Positions 8,983-17,548 of a stretch of 64,000 nucleotides of DNA are shown here, piece by piece. Each line of letters starts with the position of its first letter. Within the stretch, counting starts at the first letter, position 1. The stretch spans positions 1-64,000 of the forward strand of contig JAHBXQ010000010.1 of NCBI GenBank assembly GCA_019636345.1, written 5' to 3'. Below the pieces are notes generated by a model. The model was not told the DNA's origin. It did no database searches and saw only the letters and a program-made list of their open reading frames with translations. Origin of the DNA: Pirellulales bacterium. Lineage in GTDB: Bacteria > Planctomycetota > Planctomycetia > Pirellulales > Lacipirellulaceae. A program made the translations under genes and the position numbers.

Positions 8983-10515
8983 TCACAACGGAATGTTACC
9001 ATGCTTGCGCCACGGATTCTCCAGTCGTTTATTGCGCAGCATCGCCAGCGAGCGACAAATCCGCTTGCGAGTTTCCCGGGGCATGATCACGTCGTCGATG
9101 TATCCGCGGTGACCCGCAATGAACGGGTTGGCGAACTTCGTGCGGTACTCTTCCGTCAATTCGGCCAGCCGCGCCGGGTCGTCGCGGTCTTTGCGGAAGA
9201 TGATCTCGACGGCCCCCTTGGGCCCCATCACCGCGATCTCGGCCGTCGGCCACGCCAAATTCACGTCCCCCCGCAGGTGCTTCGACGACATGACGTCGTA
9301 CGCCCCGCCGTAGGCCTTGCGCGTGATGACGGTGACCTTGGGGACGGTCGCCTCGGCGTAGGCGTACAGCAGCTTGGCCCCGTGTTTGATGATGCCGCCG
9401 TACTCCTGGGCCGTGCCCGGCATGAACCCCGGCACGTCGACGAACGTGAGGAGCGGGATGTTGAATGCGTCGCAAAACCGGACGAACCGAGCCGCCTTGG
9501 TCGACGACTTGATGTCCAGACACCCCGCGAGCACCAGCGGCTGGTTGGCCACGATTCCCACCGGGTGCCCCGCCATGCGGGCGAAGCCGACCACGATGTT
9601 CTTGGCGAACTCGGGCTGGATTTCGAAAAAGTCGGTGTCGTCGACCGTCTTGAGGATCAACTCCTTGATGTCGTACGGCTTGGTCGGCTCGGTCGGCACG
9701 AGCGAATCGAGCGACGGCTCGACCCGGTCAGGCCCGTCGGGCGAGGGGCGATAGGGGGGCTGTTGCCGATTGCTCGCCGGCAAATAATTCATCAACCGCC
9801 GCACCATCCCCAACGCTTCGACGTCGTCCTCAAACGCCCGATCGGCGACCCCCGAGCGAATGCTGTGAGTCAGCGCCCCGCCCAACTGCTCGTGGGTCAC
9901 CTCCTCGTGCGTCACCGTTTTGACCACCTCGGGGCCCGTGACGTACATGTAGGAGCTGTCCTTCACCATGAAGATGAAGTCCGTGATGGCCGGCGAATAG
10001 ACGGCCCCGCCGGCGCACGGGCCCATCACCAGCGAAATCTGCGGCACGACTCCCGAGGCGAGGACGTTTCGCTGGAAGACCTCGGCGTAGCCTCCCAGCG
10101 AGGCGACCCCCTCCTGAATCCGCGCCCCCCCGGAGTCGTTGATCCCGATGACCGGCGCCCCCACGCGCAGGGCGTGGTCCATGACCTTGCAGATCTTCTC
10201 GGCGTGAGCCTCGGAGAGCGAGCCGCCGAAGACCGTAAAGTCCTGGCTGAAGACGAACATCGCCCGACCGTTGATCGTGCCGTGACCGGTCACGACGCCG
10301 TCGCCGGGAATCGTCTGCTCCTTCATGCCGAAGTCGCTGCAGCGATGCTCGACGAACATGTCCCATTCTTCGAACGAACCCGGGTCGAGCAACAGTTCGA
10401 TCCGCTCGCGCGCGGTGAGCTTTCCCTTGGCGTGCTGAGCGTCGATGCGGGCGCGTCCGCCGCCCAATTCGGCGCGGACCCGCTTCTCGGCGAGTTGGCG
10501 TACGATTTCCTGCAT
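8983..10515 (-). CDS. pccB: Propionyl-CoA carboxylase beta subunit (carboxyltransferase)
   Basis: This 510-residue protein transfers CO2 from carboxybiotin to propionyl-CoA or a related acyl-CoA, giving methylmalonyl-CoA. It starts at [20 protein letters not shown] and has the two crotonase-fold halves typical of the family, with [34 protein letters not shown] and later [31 protein letters not shown]-type segments. The upstream extension to 10587 is Arg/Pro-rich and unaligned with the family. It is followed by the biotin-carrying subunit and preceded by phasin and reductase genes in one leftward cluster. Confidence 0.93.
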   Translation of the reverse strand: MQEIVRQLAEKRVRAELGGGRARIDAQHAKGKLTARERIELLLDPGSFEEWDMFVEHRCSDFGMKEQTIPGDGVVTGHGTINGRAMFVFSQDFTVFGGSLSEAHAEKICKVMDHALRVGAPVIGINDSGGARIQEGVASLGGYAEVFQRNVLASGVVPQISLVMGPCAGGAVYSPAITDFIFMVKDSSYMYVTGPEVVKTVTHEEVTHEQLGGALTHSIRSGVADRAFEDDVEALGMVRRLMNYLPASNRQQPPYRPSPDGPDRVEPSLDSLVPTEPTKPYDIKELILKTVDDTDFFEIQPEFAKNIVVGFARMAGHPVGIVANQPLVLAGCLDIKSSTKAARFVRFCDAFNIPLLTFVDVPGFMPGTAQEYGGIIKHGAKLLYAYAEATVPKVTVITRKAYGGAYDVMSSKHLRGDVNLAWPTAEIAVMGPKGAVEIIFRKDRDDPARLAELTEEYRTKFANPFIAGHRGYIDDVIMPRETRKRICRSLAMLRNKRLENPWRKHGNIPL

Positions 10516-10758
10516 CGCGGATGAACTCGGGGGTGACGGAGCGAACCGCCAAGATCGCCAGGGGAGCCGAGGAATCGCGGAACGCAATTCGCAAGGGCGC
10601 GCGCTCCCGCCGGTCGGGTCGTGCGCCGCCGCGCCTGCTCCTCATGAGCAATCGGCGGACTTGGCAATTCCCTCGCTTCACGGGATGCCGCCAGCCTAAC
10701 GGGCGGGCGCCGACCGTGGCAAGGGTCGACGCCCGTGTGCGACTCCCGAAGGGTGCGC

Positions 10759-11196
10759 CTAGCTGCCGGCCTGGGTCGTCAGCTCGGTGAGCCGAGTCAG
10801 CGCGTTCTGGAACTCCTTCACCTGCGCATCGGTCACTTCCTTCACGCAGTCGATCGCCTTGCGGCACAGCTCCTCGGAACGCTTGCGGAACTCGTCGGGG
10901 TTCTTCGCCTCGGCGAATTTCAGCGTCTGCTCAAGCGACTCGAGCGCCGCTTGATACTGCCGATCAAGCGTGTCGCGATGCTTGCGAGCCAGATCCGAGA
11001 CGGCGCTCGTCCAGTTCTTCTGGAAGTCGCGCATCTTGTCCATCCACATCGATTGCGGCGTCGGAATGCCCGGCCACATCGTGGTCCATTGTCGCAACAT
11101 CTCCTGCGAGAGCTTCAAGTTCGTCTCGGCCGCCTTGCGGACTTCGTCGAACACGCCCTCAAAGATTTGGATCCCTTTTTCTGCAGTCGCGGCCAT
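10759..11196 (-). CDS. Phasin-like polyhydroxyalkanoate granule protein
   Basis: This 145-residue protein is almost entirely helical and amphipathic, without membrane segments. It contains a tryptophan-rich segment (RQWTTMWPGIP) followed by heptad-like helices (DFQKNWTSAVSDLARKHRD). Size and pattern match phasins, which coat PHA granules. An RBS-like AAGGAGA precedes the ATG. The neighbouring SDR reductase (possible acetoacetyl-CoA reductase) and the propionyl-CoA carboxylase support a PHA context, although no PHA synthase is in the window. Confidence 0.7.
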   Translation of the reverse strand: MAATAEKGIQIFEGVFDEVRKAAETNLKLSQEMLRQWTTMWPGIPTPQSMWMDKMRDFQKNWTSAVSDLARKHRDTLDRQYQAALESLEQTLKFAEAKNPDEFRKRSEELCRKAIDCVKEVTDAQVKEFQNALTRLTELTTQAGS

Positions 11197-11313
11197 GAGA
11201 ATGTCTCCTTTGGCAAGGTTCGGGGGGTGATGATTGATCGATTCGTGTGCGCGATCCGTCGCCGCAGGGTGCGCGGTCCGCTCCGCGGGGAGCGGGGACG
11301 CGTCCCCTGCTCT

Positions 11314-12129
11314 TCAAGCCGGGGGGTGCCATCCCGCGTCGGCCCACAACTCGCCGCTGACCGCCGAGTTGCTGACCATGAAGCAGATCGCGTCGGCGAT
11401 CTCGCTGGTCGTGATCAGTCGTCGCAACTGGGTGAACGGCAGCACGTTCTTGGCGAGAAACTCCTCGCCCAGAGCCCGCGCCATCGGCGTATCGGTGAAG
11501 CCCGGATGAATCAGGCCGCACCGCACCCCGTGGAACATCGCCTCCTTGCTGAGGGTCGCCGCGGCCCCTTCGAGCCCCGCCTTGGCGACCGCGTAGGAGA
11601 TCTGTCCTTTGTTCCCCTGCGACGACACCGAGCCGATGAAGATGACCGTTCCCTGGATCTCCTCGACCGGCTCCCACCGCTTAAGTCCCTTGGCGGCCCG
11701 ATCCTCGGCGATCCGGGCTACCATCTCGATCGCCCAGTAGATCGGCGCGAGCAGATTGACCTCGGTCACCAGCCGAAAGTGCTCGATCGGGTAAATCTCG
11801 GCCCGACCGGTGTCCTTGTTGAGCTTCACCGCGAGCGAGTCGCGCGTAATGCCGGCCGCGGGGACCAGCACTCGCACCAATCCGTATCGTTCCGCCGCCT
11901 CGTCGAACGTGGCGGCGCGAAAGCCGGGATCGGTCGCGTCGCCGACCATGGCGACCGCCGTGTGACGGTTCGCCGCGCGGTTGATCGCCTCGGCGACTTC
12001 GTGGACGTGGTCGCTGCGATCGACCAAGATGACGTTGCGAACGCCCCGATTGGCCAGCTCGGCAGCCGCCGCCTCGCCGATGCCGCTCGCTGCGCCGGTC
12101 ACCACGGCGACTTTTCCGTGTAGGTTCAT
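11314..12129 (-). CDS. Short-chain dehydrogenase/reductase, 3-oxoacyl- or acetoacetyl-CoA reductase type
   Basis: This 271-residue Rossmann oxidoreductase has the NAD(P) motif TGAASGIG at residues about 11-18, a catalytic Ser in GSVSSQG, and the YxxxK pair in SYAVAKAG. AGGAGG sits 8 bases upstream of ATG 12129, which settles the start; the longer in-frame extension is rejected. Reducing 3-oxoacyl-CoA to 3-hydroxyacyl-CoA for PHA synthesis is inferred from the downstream phasin. A general 3-oxoacyl-ACP reductase role is also possible. The segment between Rossmann strand and active site is slightly longer than in standard FabG/PhaB. Confidence 0.85.
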   Translation of the reverse strand: MNLHGKVAVVTGAASGIGEAAAAELANRGVRNVILVDRSDHVHEVAEAINRAANRHTAVAMVGDATDPGFRAATFDEAAERYGLVRVLVPAAGITRDSLAVKLNKDTGRAEIYPIEHFRLVTEVNLLAPIYWAIEMVARIAEDRAAKGLKRWEPVEEIQGTVIFIGSVSSQGNKGQISYAVAKAGLEGAAATLSKEAMFHGVRCGLIHPGFTDTPMARALGEEFLAKNVLPFTQLRRLITTSEIADAICFMVSNSAVSGELWADAGWHPPA

Positions 12130-12284
12130 GGCCTGGGCCTCCTGTGCGTGAACCACGCCCCGGCGCGTGGTCGGAGGTCCGAAGGCTCGGGTCCGGCGAC
12201 GCGCTAGGTGCACGTGCAGCATCACAGCAGGCAATTCTTGCGCCAGGAACAGAACAGAACATCTAGAAACACAGAATCGCCTCC

Positions 12285-12306
12285 TAATGCTGCATTCGCA
12301 GCATAA
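12285..12306. promoter_or_regulatory. CTGC-N4-GCAG palindrome, possible PhaR-type operator
   Basis: TAATGCTGC-ATTC-GCAGCATAAT lies about 160 bases upstream of the reductase start, at the head of the reductase/phasin/carboxylase cluster. The core CTGC-N4-GCAG (12290-12301) equals the CTGC-N3/4-GCAG consensus known for the PHA regulator PhaR in alphaproteobacteria. The flanking AT bases extend the symmetry to 7 bp arms. Confidence 0.45.
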
Positions 12307-12512
12307 TGGTCGGCGGCGACCGTCCCCTCTCCCTGGCGAGCCCTGTGCGTCAATGCACACTTTGCCGAGCGGCTCGGCCCCAGATTGCACCCAGGACGCG
12401 AACCGAGCCACGCCAGCCGCGGGCGAGACGTCGCGATCGACGGCGACTCAAGAGTCTCGGGCCTTGCCCGCTGGGTTCGTTCGCGCGGTTTGCGGCAATG
12501 CCTGGAAGCCTG
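12307..12512. other. Intergenic, no gene seen
   Basis: Together with 12130-12284, this stretch between the esterase stop and the reductase start shows no supported coding region. Apart from the palindrome listed separately, nothing recognisable was found. Confidence 0.4.
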
Positions 12513-13868
12513 TTACGGCTCCCGCCCCTCGATCAAGGCGTCCAACCACGCCGCCGCGCGCTCGACGTAGGGCCGTTGCTGCTCGGGGGTCGCCTGATGA
12601 TTGTGGGCCGCGTCCACCAGCGCGACGACCTCCTTCTCGCCCGGGATCGCGTTGTACGCCGTCCAGATCCCCGTGGGGGGACAAACCGCGTCGACGAACC
12701 CCATCCCCACGAGCGCCTTCGCCCGAATCCGCGAGGCAAAGTTCACCGCGTCGAAGTACCGGGCCGTGTTCATCGCCGCCGCCTCGTCGCACGGAAAGAA
12801 CGGGTACCCGTTCTGCCGGCCGTGGAGACACCCGTTGAGATCGCAGCCGGCCGGGACGTAGGCGATCAGGTGCGTCGCCCGCGGGTGGAGCCCTGCGACG
12901 CACAGCGTTTGCTGGCCCCCCATGCTGTTCCCCATGACGACCAGCGTCCGGCCGTCCCACTGCGGGTGACTCGCCACGTACTCGACCGCGCGATAGTCCG
13001 CCAGATACATCTTGCGAAAGTAGCACGCCTCGCGACTCTCGCGGCCAATCGCCTCGTACCGTTTCAGGTCCTCAGGCAACGCGGCGTAGTACTCCGCGGG
13101 CTGATCGGGCAGCACGTCGTGGGGCTCGATGTTCAGCACCAGCCAACCCTTCGCGGCGTACGGCTCGACCCACGACGGATAGAGCCGATACGGCGGGCCG
13201 GCCCACTGAAGAATGACGAGTCCCGGGAACGTCCCCTCGCGGCTCGGTTTGGCCGTCTGGCCGTGAACGCGACCGCCGTCGACGTGATCCATCACCAGCG
13301 TCGCGTAGTCGATCCCCGGCACGTCGGTCGGCTTGGGAGTCAGCCGCGGATTGGGCGGCACGCGCGCCAATGTCGCGACTTGATCCTGCCAGAACTCGTC
13401 GAAATCCTCCGGCGGCGGCGCGACCGGCTGCAACTTCGTCGGCGCCACGGCCGCCCCCAATGCGAGGACCTGTTCCTCTGCCGCGGCGCTCGTCCCTGCG
13501 GCGTCGCCGTTGCCGACAGGGCTTGCGGCCGCCGCGCGAATCTCGACGTAGACCATCGCCGGCTCGTCGAGAGTCGCTTCGATCACGCCCGGTCCCGCGG
13601 CCAGATCGAGCTCCCCCGCGGCAATCTCGACGGCGTTGTTCCGCCGCACCGTGTAGGCGAACTTCGCCCGCGAGGGATGAATCCCCGGCGGCGCCGTCAC
13701 CGTCCACCCGACCGGCTCGCCAACTCCGTACATCCCCGTCGGATCGTACGGCACGGCGACCAACCGCTCGACAAGCCCAGGGGTAGGCTTCCCCGCCGCC
13801 GCCGCGGACCAAGCCAGGACGAACCAAGTCCCCAGAAGCCGACCAACCGGCGCAACGGAACGACGCAT
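12513..13868 (-). CDS. Secreted acetyl xylan esterase-like alpha/beta hydrolase (AXE1)
   Basis: This 451-residue protein starts at MRRSVAPVGRLLGTWFVLAWSAAAAG, a typical signal peptide; an upstream in-frame ATG at 13934 would mask it. After an Ig-like N-terminal region (about 30-150), the hydrolase domain contains the nucleophile elbow GNSMGGQQ, a late acid in FVDAVCPPTG and the His in DAAHNHQA. These match the AXE1/cephalosporin-C-deacetylase family, which removes acetyl groups from xylan or oligosaccharides. The predicted location is periplasm or outside. It is a single gene immediately left of the mobile element boundary. Confidence 0.88.
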   Translation of the reverse strand: MRRSVAPVGRLLGTWFVLAWSAAAAGKPTPGLVERLVAVPYDPTGMYGVGEPVGWTVTAPPGIHPSRAKFAYTVRRNNAVEIAAGELDLAAGPGVIEATLDEPAMVYVEIRAAAASPVGNGDAAGTSAAAEEQVLALGAAVAPTKLQPVAPPPEDFDEFWQDQVATLARVPPNPRLTPKPTDVPGIDYATLVMDHVDGGRVHGQTAKPSREGTFPGLVILQWAGPPYRLYPSWVEPYAAKGWLVLNIEPHDVLPDQPAEYYAALPEDLKRYEAIGRESREACYFRKMYLADYRAVEYVASHPQWDGRTLVVMGNSMGGQQTLCVAGLHPRATHLIAYVPAGCDLNGCLHGRQNGYPFFPCDEAAAMNTARYFDAVNFASRIRAKALVGMGFVDAVCPPTGIWTAYNAIPGEKEVVALVDAAHNHQATPEQQRPYVERAAAWLDALIEGREP

Positions 13869-14077
13869 GCGAAGAACCTTCAAGAACGCGCGATGAGAGC
13901 CAGAAGTAGTACGGGGTCCATTTGAATTCCGCACGCCCCTCGGAACAAGGGCGAGAGCCCCGCCGCAAGCTCTCTGCCGATTCTTGCGGCCCTGTGGCGC
14001 TTCTGGGATGATACCCGCAGTGCGGCGTCAATTCGCCACGCCCCGGACCGCATCCCCGCGATCCGACCGGCGTTTTT

Positions 14078-14095
14078 GCTCCCGTAGCTCAGGGG
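14078..14095 (+). pseudogene. Stranded 5' end of tRNA-Arg carrying attL core
   Basis: GCTCCCGTAGCTCAGGGG reads as a tRNA 5' acceptor strand plus the start of the D arm, and then breaks off. Its first seven bases (GCTCCCG) can pair with the acceptor 3' strand CGGGGGC of the intact tRNA-Arg at 28934-29006, with one G-U pair. Bases 14083-14095 are identical to 28939-28951. This fits the original tRNA 5' end, cut off from its 3' part when the element integrated. The original promoter would lie just upstream, where TGATAC occurs near 14012. Confidence 0.7.
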
Positions 14096-14164
14096 CGTGT
14101 CACACGGGTAGCGTATGACGCTGGTTTTCTCAGGTTTTCTCGACTCGAAGCGATCGCCGCGTAT

Positions 14165-14219
14165 CCGTCGTTCACCGTCGTTTCCCGTCGTCATCCAAGT
14201 TTTTACTGCCTTACTGCCA
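14165..14219. repeat. Left-arm repeats: three 10-bp CCGTCGT repeats, then two TTACTGCC
   Basis: CCGTCGT occurs at 14165, 14175 and 14185, exactly one helical turn apart. It is followed by TTACTGCC at 14203 and 14211; a further TTACTGCCA lies at 14289. The same TTTACTGCCA occurs twice near the other end (28858 and 28870). This layout suits arm-type binding sites for the integrase and accessory factors. Confidence 0.5.
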
Positions 14220-14311
14220 AGTTTCAGTGAACGTACAGGCAGTCACTCATATCCTGGATGCTACGAGGGCGTGGTACTGGCCCACAGCTTACTGCCAGGG
14301 CGGTCGCGACA

Positions 14312-15172
14312 ATGGGCAAGCACTACGTTCCACAAGCACACTTGAAGCGGTTCCAGATCGCCGAGGAACCCGGCATGATTTGGATGTACGACAAGCAGAC
14401 GGACAACTTCACGAAGGCAGCAATCTCGAAGGTTGCTCAGCAGGCAGACTTCTACTCGCCCGATGTCGAAGAATCCCTTGCCCAGGTCGTCGAGAAGCCA
14501 GGAAACAAGGGGCTTGCGAAACTCCTGAATCGGGAAGAACTCGACAACAAGGAACGAACAGAAGTTTCGTTCTACCTGCTCAACATGGCCTCGCGAGGGC
14601 CACGCTATCGGGCAATCATCGAACGAATCGCCCAGGAACAGCTTGATGAGGTGGACAAGGAAACCCGCAAGACGATCGAAGATTGGATCAGCGAGGGCGG
14701 ACCCGATCTCGAACTAGCGAAAGCTCGCCTCGCGGAACTCGACGCCGTGCGAGAGAAATTCAGCAAGAACCTCCCGCAGCAATTAGTCGATCAGATTCGC
14801 ACTCCATTCTGGAGTGAACGCACGGTCGAGTGCATTCACAACATGGCGTGGCATATTCTTCCCGCGACACCAGATCAGCACTTCGTCACGTCAGACACGC
14901 CCGCCCACTTCTTTGAGGGCCCAGGACTTTGCACGAAGCAATCGGAGTTCACGTTCCCGATCTCGAAGGACTTCGCCCTGGTCGGGGAGCATCAGCGATC
15001 TTGGGGAACGACCTTTGAGACGCCGCAGTTGCGACTGGTCAAAGAAGTGAACCGTCGCGTACTTAGCTACGTGCAACGGTTTGCGTTCTCGCCACACCCG
15101 CACGACTGGATCAGGACCGTGGTCCAAAAGAAGAAGCCGACGGTCCGTCAGATAGTGTGGATTTCTCGATAG
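14312..15172 (+). CDS. DUF4238 family protein
   Basis: The 286-residue protein starts at MGKHYVPQAHLKRFQ, the hallmark opening of DUF4238 (K-x-H-Y-V-P-x-x-x-L-x-x-F). Later family blocks include the central WSERTVECIHNMAWHI, PDQHFVTSDTPAHFF and the FPISKDFALVGEH segment. The function of the family is not established; members are often found on mobile elements. It is the first gene inside the left boundary and the only rightward gene in that half. ATG 14312 was chosen because the conserved domain begins there. Confidence 0.85.
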   Translation: MGKHYVPQAHLKRFQIAEEPGMIWMYDKQTDNFTKAAISKVAQQADFYSPDVEESLAQVVEKPGNKGLAKLLNREELDNKERTEVSFYLLNMASRGPRYRAIIERIAQEQLDEVDKETRKTIEDWISEGGPDLELAKARLAELDAVREKFSKNLPQQLVDQIRTPFWSERTVECIHNMAWHILPATPDQHFVTSDTPAHFFEGPGLCTKQSEFTFPISKDFALVGEHQRSWGTTFETPQLRLVKEVNRRVLSYVQRFAFSPHPHDWIRTVVQKKKPTVRQIVWISR

Positions 15173-15184
15173 CCTTACCGGGGG

Positions 15185-15538
15185 TCAGGCTTCCCGCCGG
15201 AGTTCGATCGCGCGGCGCTCCTGCGGGGTGTTCGACAACTGCCCCGAGTCAGTCACGATCGCGACAAGCTGGTCCGCGATCTCGTGGTATTGATCCTGCG
15301 GCAGACGGTCCGACAGCAGGACGCAAATACGTTGCACAAGGGCCTGCCCGAAACGGAGCATAGCTGCCCGCGACATGAAACGGTCGCGGGTCACGTCTTC
15401 GCGGGTGGCCTCACGGCAAGCCCGCACGTGGCTATCGACCAAAGCCTTCACCAAGCCGACGTTACCGCTGGCCTCGGCAGCTTCGATCAGGCGTTCGAGT
15501 CGATCAATCTGTGGTTTAATTCTATTGTCGTCGTTCAT
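15185..15538 (-). CDS. Small helical protein of unknown function
   Basis: This 117-residue protein (MNDDNRIKPQIDRLERLIEAAEASGN...) is predicted nearly all-helical with an N-terminal coiled-coil-like stretch. No domain was recognised. It is the last gene of a leftward run of small element genes and converges on the DUF4238 gene, their stop codons 12 bases apart. A structural or DNA-packaging accessory role is conceivable from position only. Confidence 0.6.
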   Translation of the reverse strand: MNDDNRIKPQIDRLERLIEAAEASGNVGLVKALVDSHVRACREATREDVTRDRFMSRAAMLRFGQALVQRICVLLSDRLPQDQYHEIADQLVAIVTDSGQLSNTPQERRAIELRREA

Positions 15539-15584
15539 CTTTAAGAAGGCCGCTGCCGCCGAAGCGGCGAGCGGCGAAAAGGGT

Positions 15585-15896
15585 TTATCTGAAGTAACTC
15601 GCGCTCAGTTTGCATCCGGTGTTGGGCGGCGCGACTACGCGAATCTTGCGGATGTCGTCTAGCGTCAACTCCAAACGATGCGACTCATAGAGCCGCACGC
15701 CACGGTCAACGGCAGCGTCCTCGCCGTCCATCGACACCCAAACGGCCGAGCCGAGCGAATCAATGTTCGCCAACAAGACCATGCGAGCGCCAGCAGCGTG
15801 CGCATTGTCAACGTCCGGTAGCTGCTGCGAAGTGTCCGTAATCGTTGCCGTCGAATGCCCAAGGCAGACCACGGTCGCGGGTTTCACTTGTTCCAC
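15585..15896 (-). CDS. Small beta-rich protein, phage-accessory-like
   Basis: The 103-residue product begins at a GTG codon preceded by GAGGTGA, an RBS that overlaps the stop of the upstream gene (15901), so translational coupling is likely. The sequence has alternating beta strands and phrases such as AARMVLLANIDSLGSAVWVSMDG and RGVRLYESHRLELTLDDI. These recall small phage head/tail accessory proteins that describe a value with a reference surface. The resemblance is weak and by eye only. The function is unknown. Confidence 0.55.
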   Translation of the reverse strand: MEQVKPATVVCLGHSTATITDTSQQLPDVDNAHAAGARMVLLANIDSLGSAVWVSMDGEDAAVDRGVRLYESHRLELTLDDIRKIRVVAPPNTGCKLSASYFR

Positions 15897-15900
15897 TGTG

Positions 15901-16161
15901 TCACCTCGCGAGGATATGAAGGTAGTTGGCGGCGTCGTCATCGCTCGCCGTGGCGAACAACGTGACATGCGGCCCGATGCCCTTGGTATCAAGCCGCAAC
16001 TCGCGGCCGACGGGAAGGCCGGGCGACACTTGATTTGGGGCCACGAAGAACTCGGCTTCAGAATCGGGAGCCGGTCGCAAGACGATTTCGGTGAAGGCAG
16101 TCAAGTTAATGACGGCGGGGACCGTGCCGCATAAGACACGATCGGTCACAAAGGGAGCCAT
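15901..16161 (-). CDS. Small protein of unknown function, coupled upstream
   Basis: This 86-residue protein from ATG 16161 (MAPFVTDRVLCGTVPAVINLT...) shows a beta-rich pattern similar in style to its downstream neighbour. Its start lies 16 bases inside the end of the preceding gene, and its stop is 5 bases from the next start. A GTG at 16173 is an alternative start. No family was recognised. Confidence 0.55.
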   Translation of the reverse strand: MAPFVTDRVLCGTVPAVINLTAFTEIVLRPAPDSEAEFFVAPNQVSPGLPVGRELRLDTKGIGPHVTLFATASDDDAANYLHILAR

Positions 16162-16421
16162 CGGAGATACCACGCGCGCTTATTAGGCTGCCGTGGCGAA
16201 GGGGTGCAGTGGATCGAAGGCGGGACGAGCGCTGCACCGTCAGCAGCGACGGCACGGCGGGTAACGGGCGGCAGGTCGGGGACGGGATGCAATCCGATAC
16301 CTGCGGCGAACAGGGCGCGACGGTCCCCAACCTGCCCGCGACAGAGAATGTCTTGCCGCCGACAAAGCTCTGCATAGAGTGGCGAGCTTTCGTTGGGAAA
16401 CTCGCTGATATGTTGGGTCAT
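16146..16421 (-). CDS. Small protein of unknown function, ATGA-coupled
   Basis: ATG 16421 overlaps the TGA of the upstream gene (ATGA), so it is probably translated by termination-reinitiation. The 91-residue product (MTQHISEFPNESSPLYAELCRR...) has no recognised domain and contains two CxR-type Cys. The upper part looks coding; the tail after about residue 55 is Pro-rich and less certain. Confidence 0.5.
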   Translation of the reverse strand: MTQHISEFPNESSPLYAELCRRQDILCRGQVGDRRALFAAGIGLHPVPDLPPVTRRAVAADGAALVPPSIHCTPSPRQPNKRAWYLRWLPL

Positions 16422-17245
16422 TGGTCCCCCCACGCAGGAGCAAGGGCCGCGACTTCTTCGGGAGCTTCATCGGCGGGCCAGGAGTGCATAACGCGGTTGC
16501 CCTTGTCACCAGGGCGAAGAACCTCGATCGTCTCGCCGTTGAGTCCACGCGAACGTGAAACTTTGTCGCCGGGCTTGACGAATAGACTGCCCTCGAACGA
16601 GGCGTCGGGCTTCAGGACTTGGAGTCGTTGCAAGGCGCGATCGTATTCGGATTGCGCGGCCTTAACGCGCTCGTCTTGCTGCGCGTCGAGCGAGGCAGTC
16701 GCGGCCTCGCTCATTTCGCGGAACCTTCCAAGATCGCCTTCTTTGGCTTGCCGCAACATTTGCTCGGCCGCCAGCACGGCACTCTGCGGCTGGCTTGGAT
16801 CGAACATCACCCGTTCAAGATGGGCCTCGGCCCATTCGATAGCAGCATCGCGCTTGGGATCGGCCGGAGCCGGCTCCCGATCGGCCCAGTCCTTCTTCGC
16901 CTGCTTGTAGATGCGCTTCCGAGCGTTCCGCGCCATGTCGAGATCGCGATCGCCGACGCTGGATTCCGGCACGTCGTCGAAGGGGTTGACCTCGCGTTTC
17001 GTCTCGACGACGAACGGACGCCAGTTGCTCGCGGCGGCCCGTGCTCGCGCGTCCATATCGTTCGGGTGTTCGACGCCACGGCGCATGGTCAGTTCGTCAA
17101 GCTCGCGACCTGCTAACTGCTCCCGCCGTTTGACTGTTGCATCGGCGAACTTAACGGCCTCGTCGCGCGTGCCGAAGCGCCGACCGAAGACACTGAAATA
17201 GGTCTTGCCGTTTGTGTGAGCTTGTGTGATTTCAAACTTTCTCAT
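16418..17245 (-). CDS. Charged helical protein of unknown function
   Basis: This 275-residue protein (MRKFEITQAHTNGKTYFSVFGRRF...) opens with a beta motif resembling an arm-type DNA-binding or AP2-like fold in phage recombinases. A long helical, strongly charged middle (about 70-210) and a KOW-like loop (FVKPGDKVSRSRG) follow near the C-terminus. The family was not recognised. It heads the coupled set of small genes, with the next gene starting inside its stop codon. Confidence 0.6.
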   Translation of the reverse strand: MRKFEITQAHTNGKTYFSVFGRRFGTRDEAVKFADATVKRREQLAGRELDELTMRRGVEHPNDMDARARAAASNWRPFVVETKREVNPFDDVPESSVGDRDLDMARNARKRIYKQAKKDWADREPAPADPKRDAAIEWAEAHLERVMFDPSQPQSAVLAAEQMLRQAKEGDLGRFREMSEAATASLDAQQDERVKAAQSEYDRALQRLQVLKPDASFEGSLFVKPGDKVSRSRGLNGETIEVLRPGDKGNRVMHSWPADEAPEEVAALAPAWGDQ

Positions 17246-17264
17246 TGATTGCTTTCATTCGTGC

Positions 17265-17534
17265 CTAATCAGTAGCCGTCGCGACCGGGCACGTACCGGC
17301 GCGAAGCTCTCTTAAAACGCCCCGGATGTAACCAGGACCGAAGTCGCGGAAGAGAGTGATTGACCTACCGTTCTGCGATAAAACGATGCAATCGCCGCTG
17401 GCGTCAACGTCCGCATCGACCACGATGCCGCGCTTGCGGCACCAGTCGAGAAAATCGCAGTGACGACAGAAGACTCGCTTCGCCTCGCGGCGAGCGTCAC
17501 CAGGGCGCATGCGCCAAAACGGTATGGGAATCAT
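17265..17534 (-). CDS. Small basic protein with Cys/His cluster
   Basis: This 89-residue product (MIPIPFWRMRPGDARREAKRVFCRHC...) has C-R-H-C followed by WC and a later C, a possible small metal site. No family was recognised. It ends 19 bases before the next gene, so co-transcription with the downstream small genes is likely. Confidence 0.5.
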   Translation of the reverse strand: MIPIPFWRMRPGDARREAKRVFCRHCDFLDWCRKRGIVVDADVDASGDCIVLSQNGRSITLFRDFGPGYIRGVLRELRAGTCPVATATD

Positions 17535-17548
17535 GGTGTCTCCATTAA

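Noticed and set aside
14083-14095. Left core copy as a chance match to the common tRNA D-arm sequence
   Set aside because: The preceding bases also form a valid acceptor strand for the distant tRNA 3' half, and an integrase lies next to the other copy, so chance is less likely.
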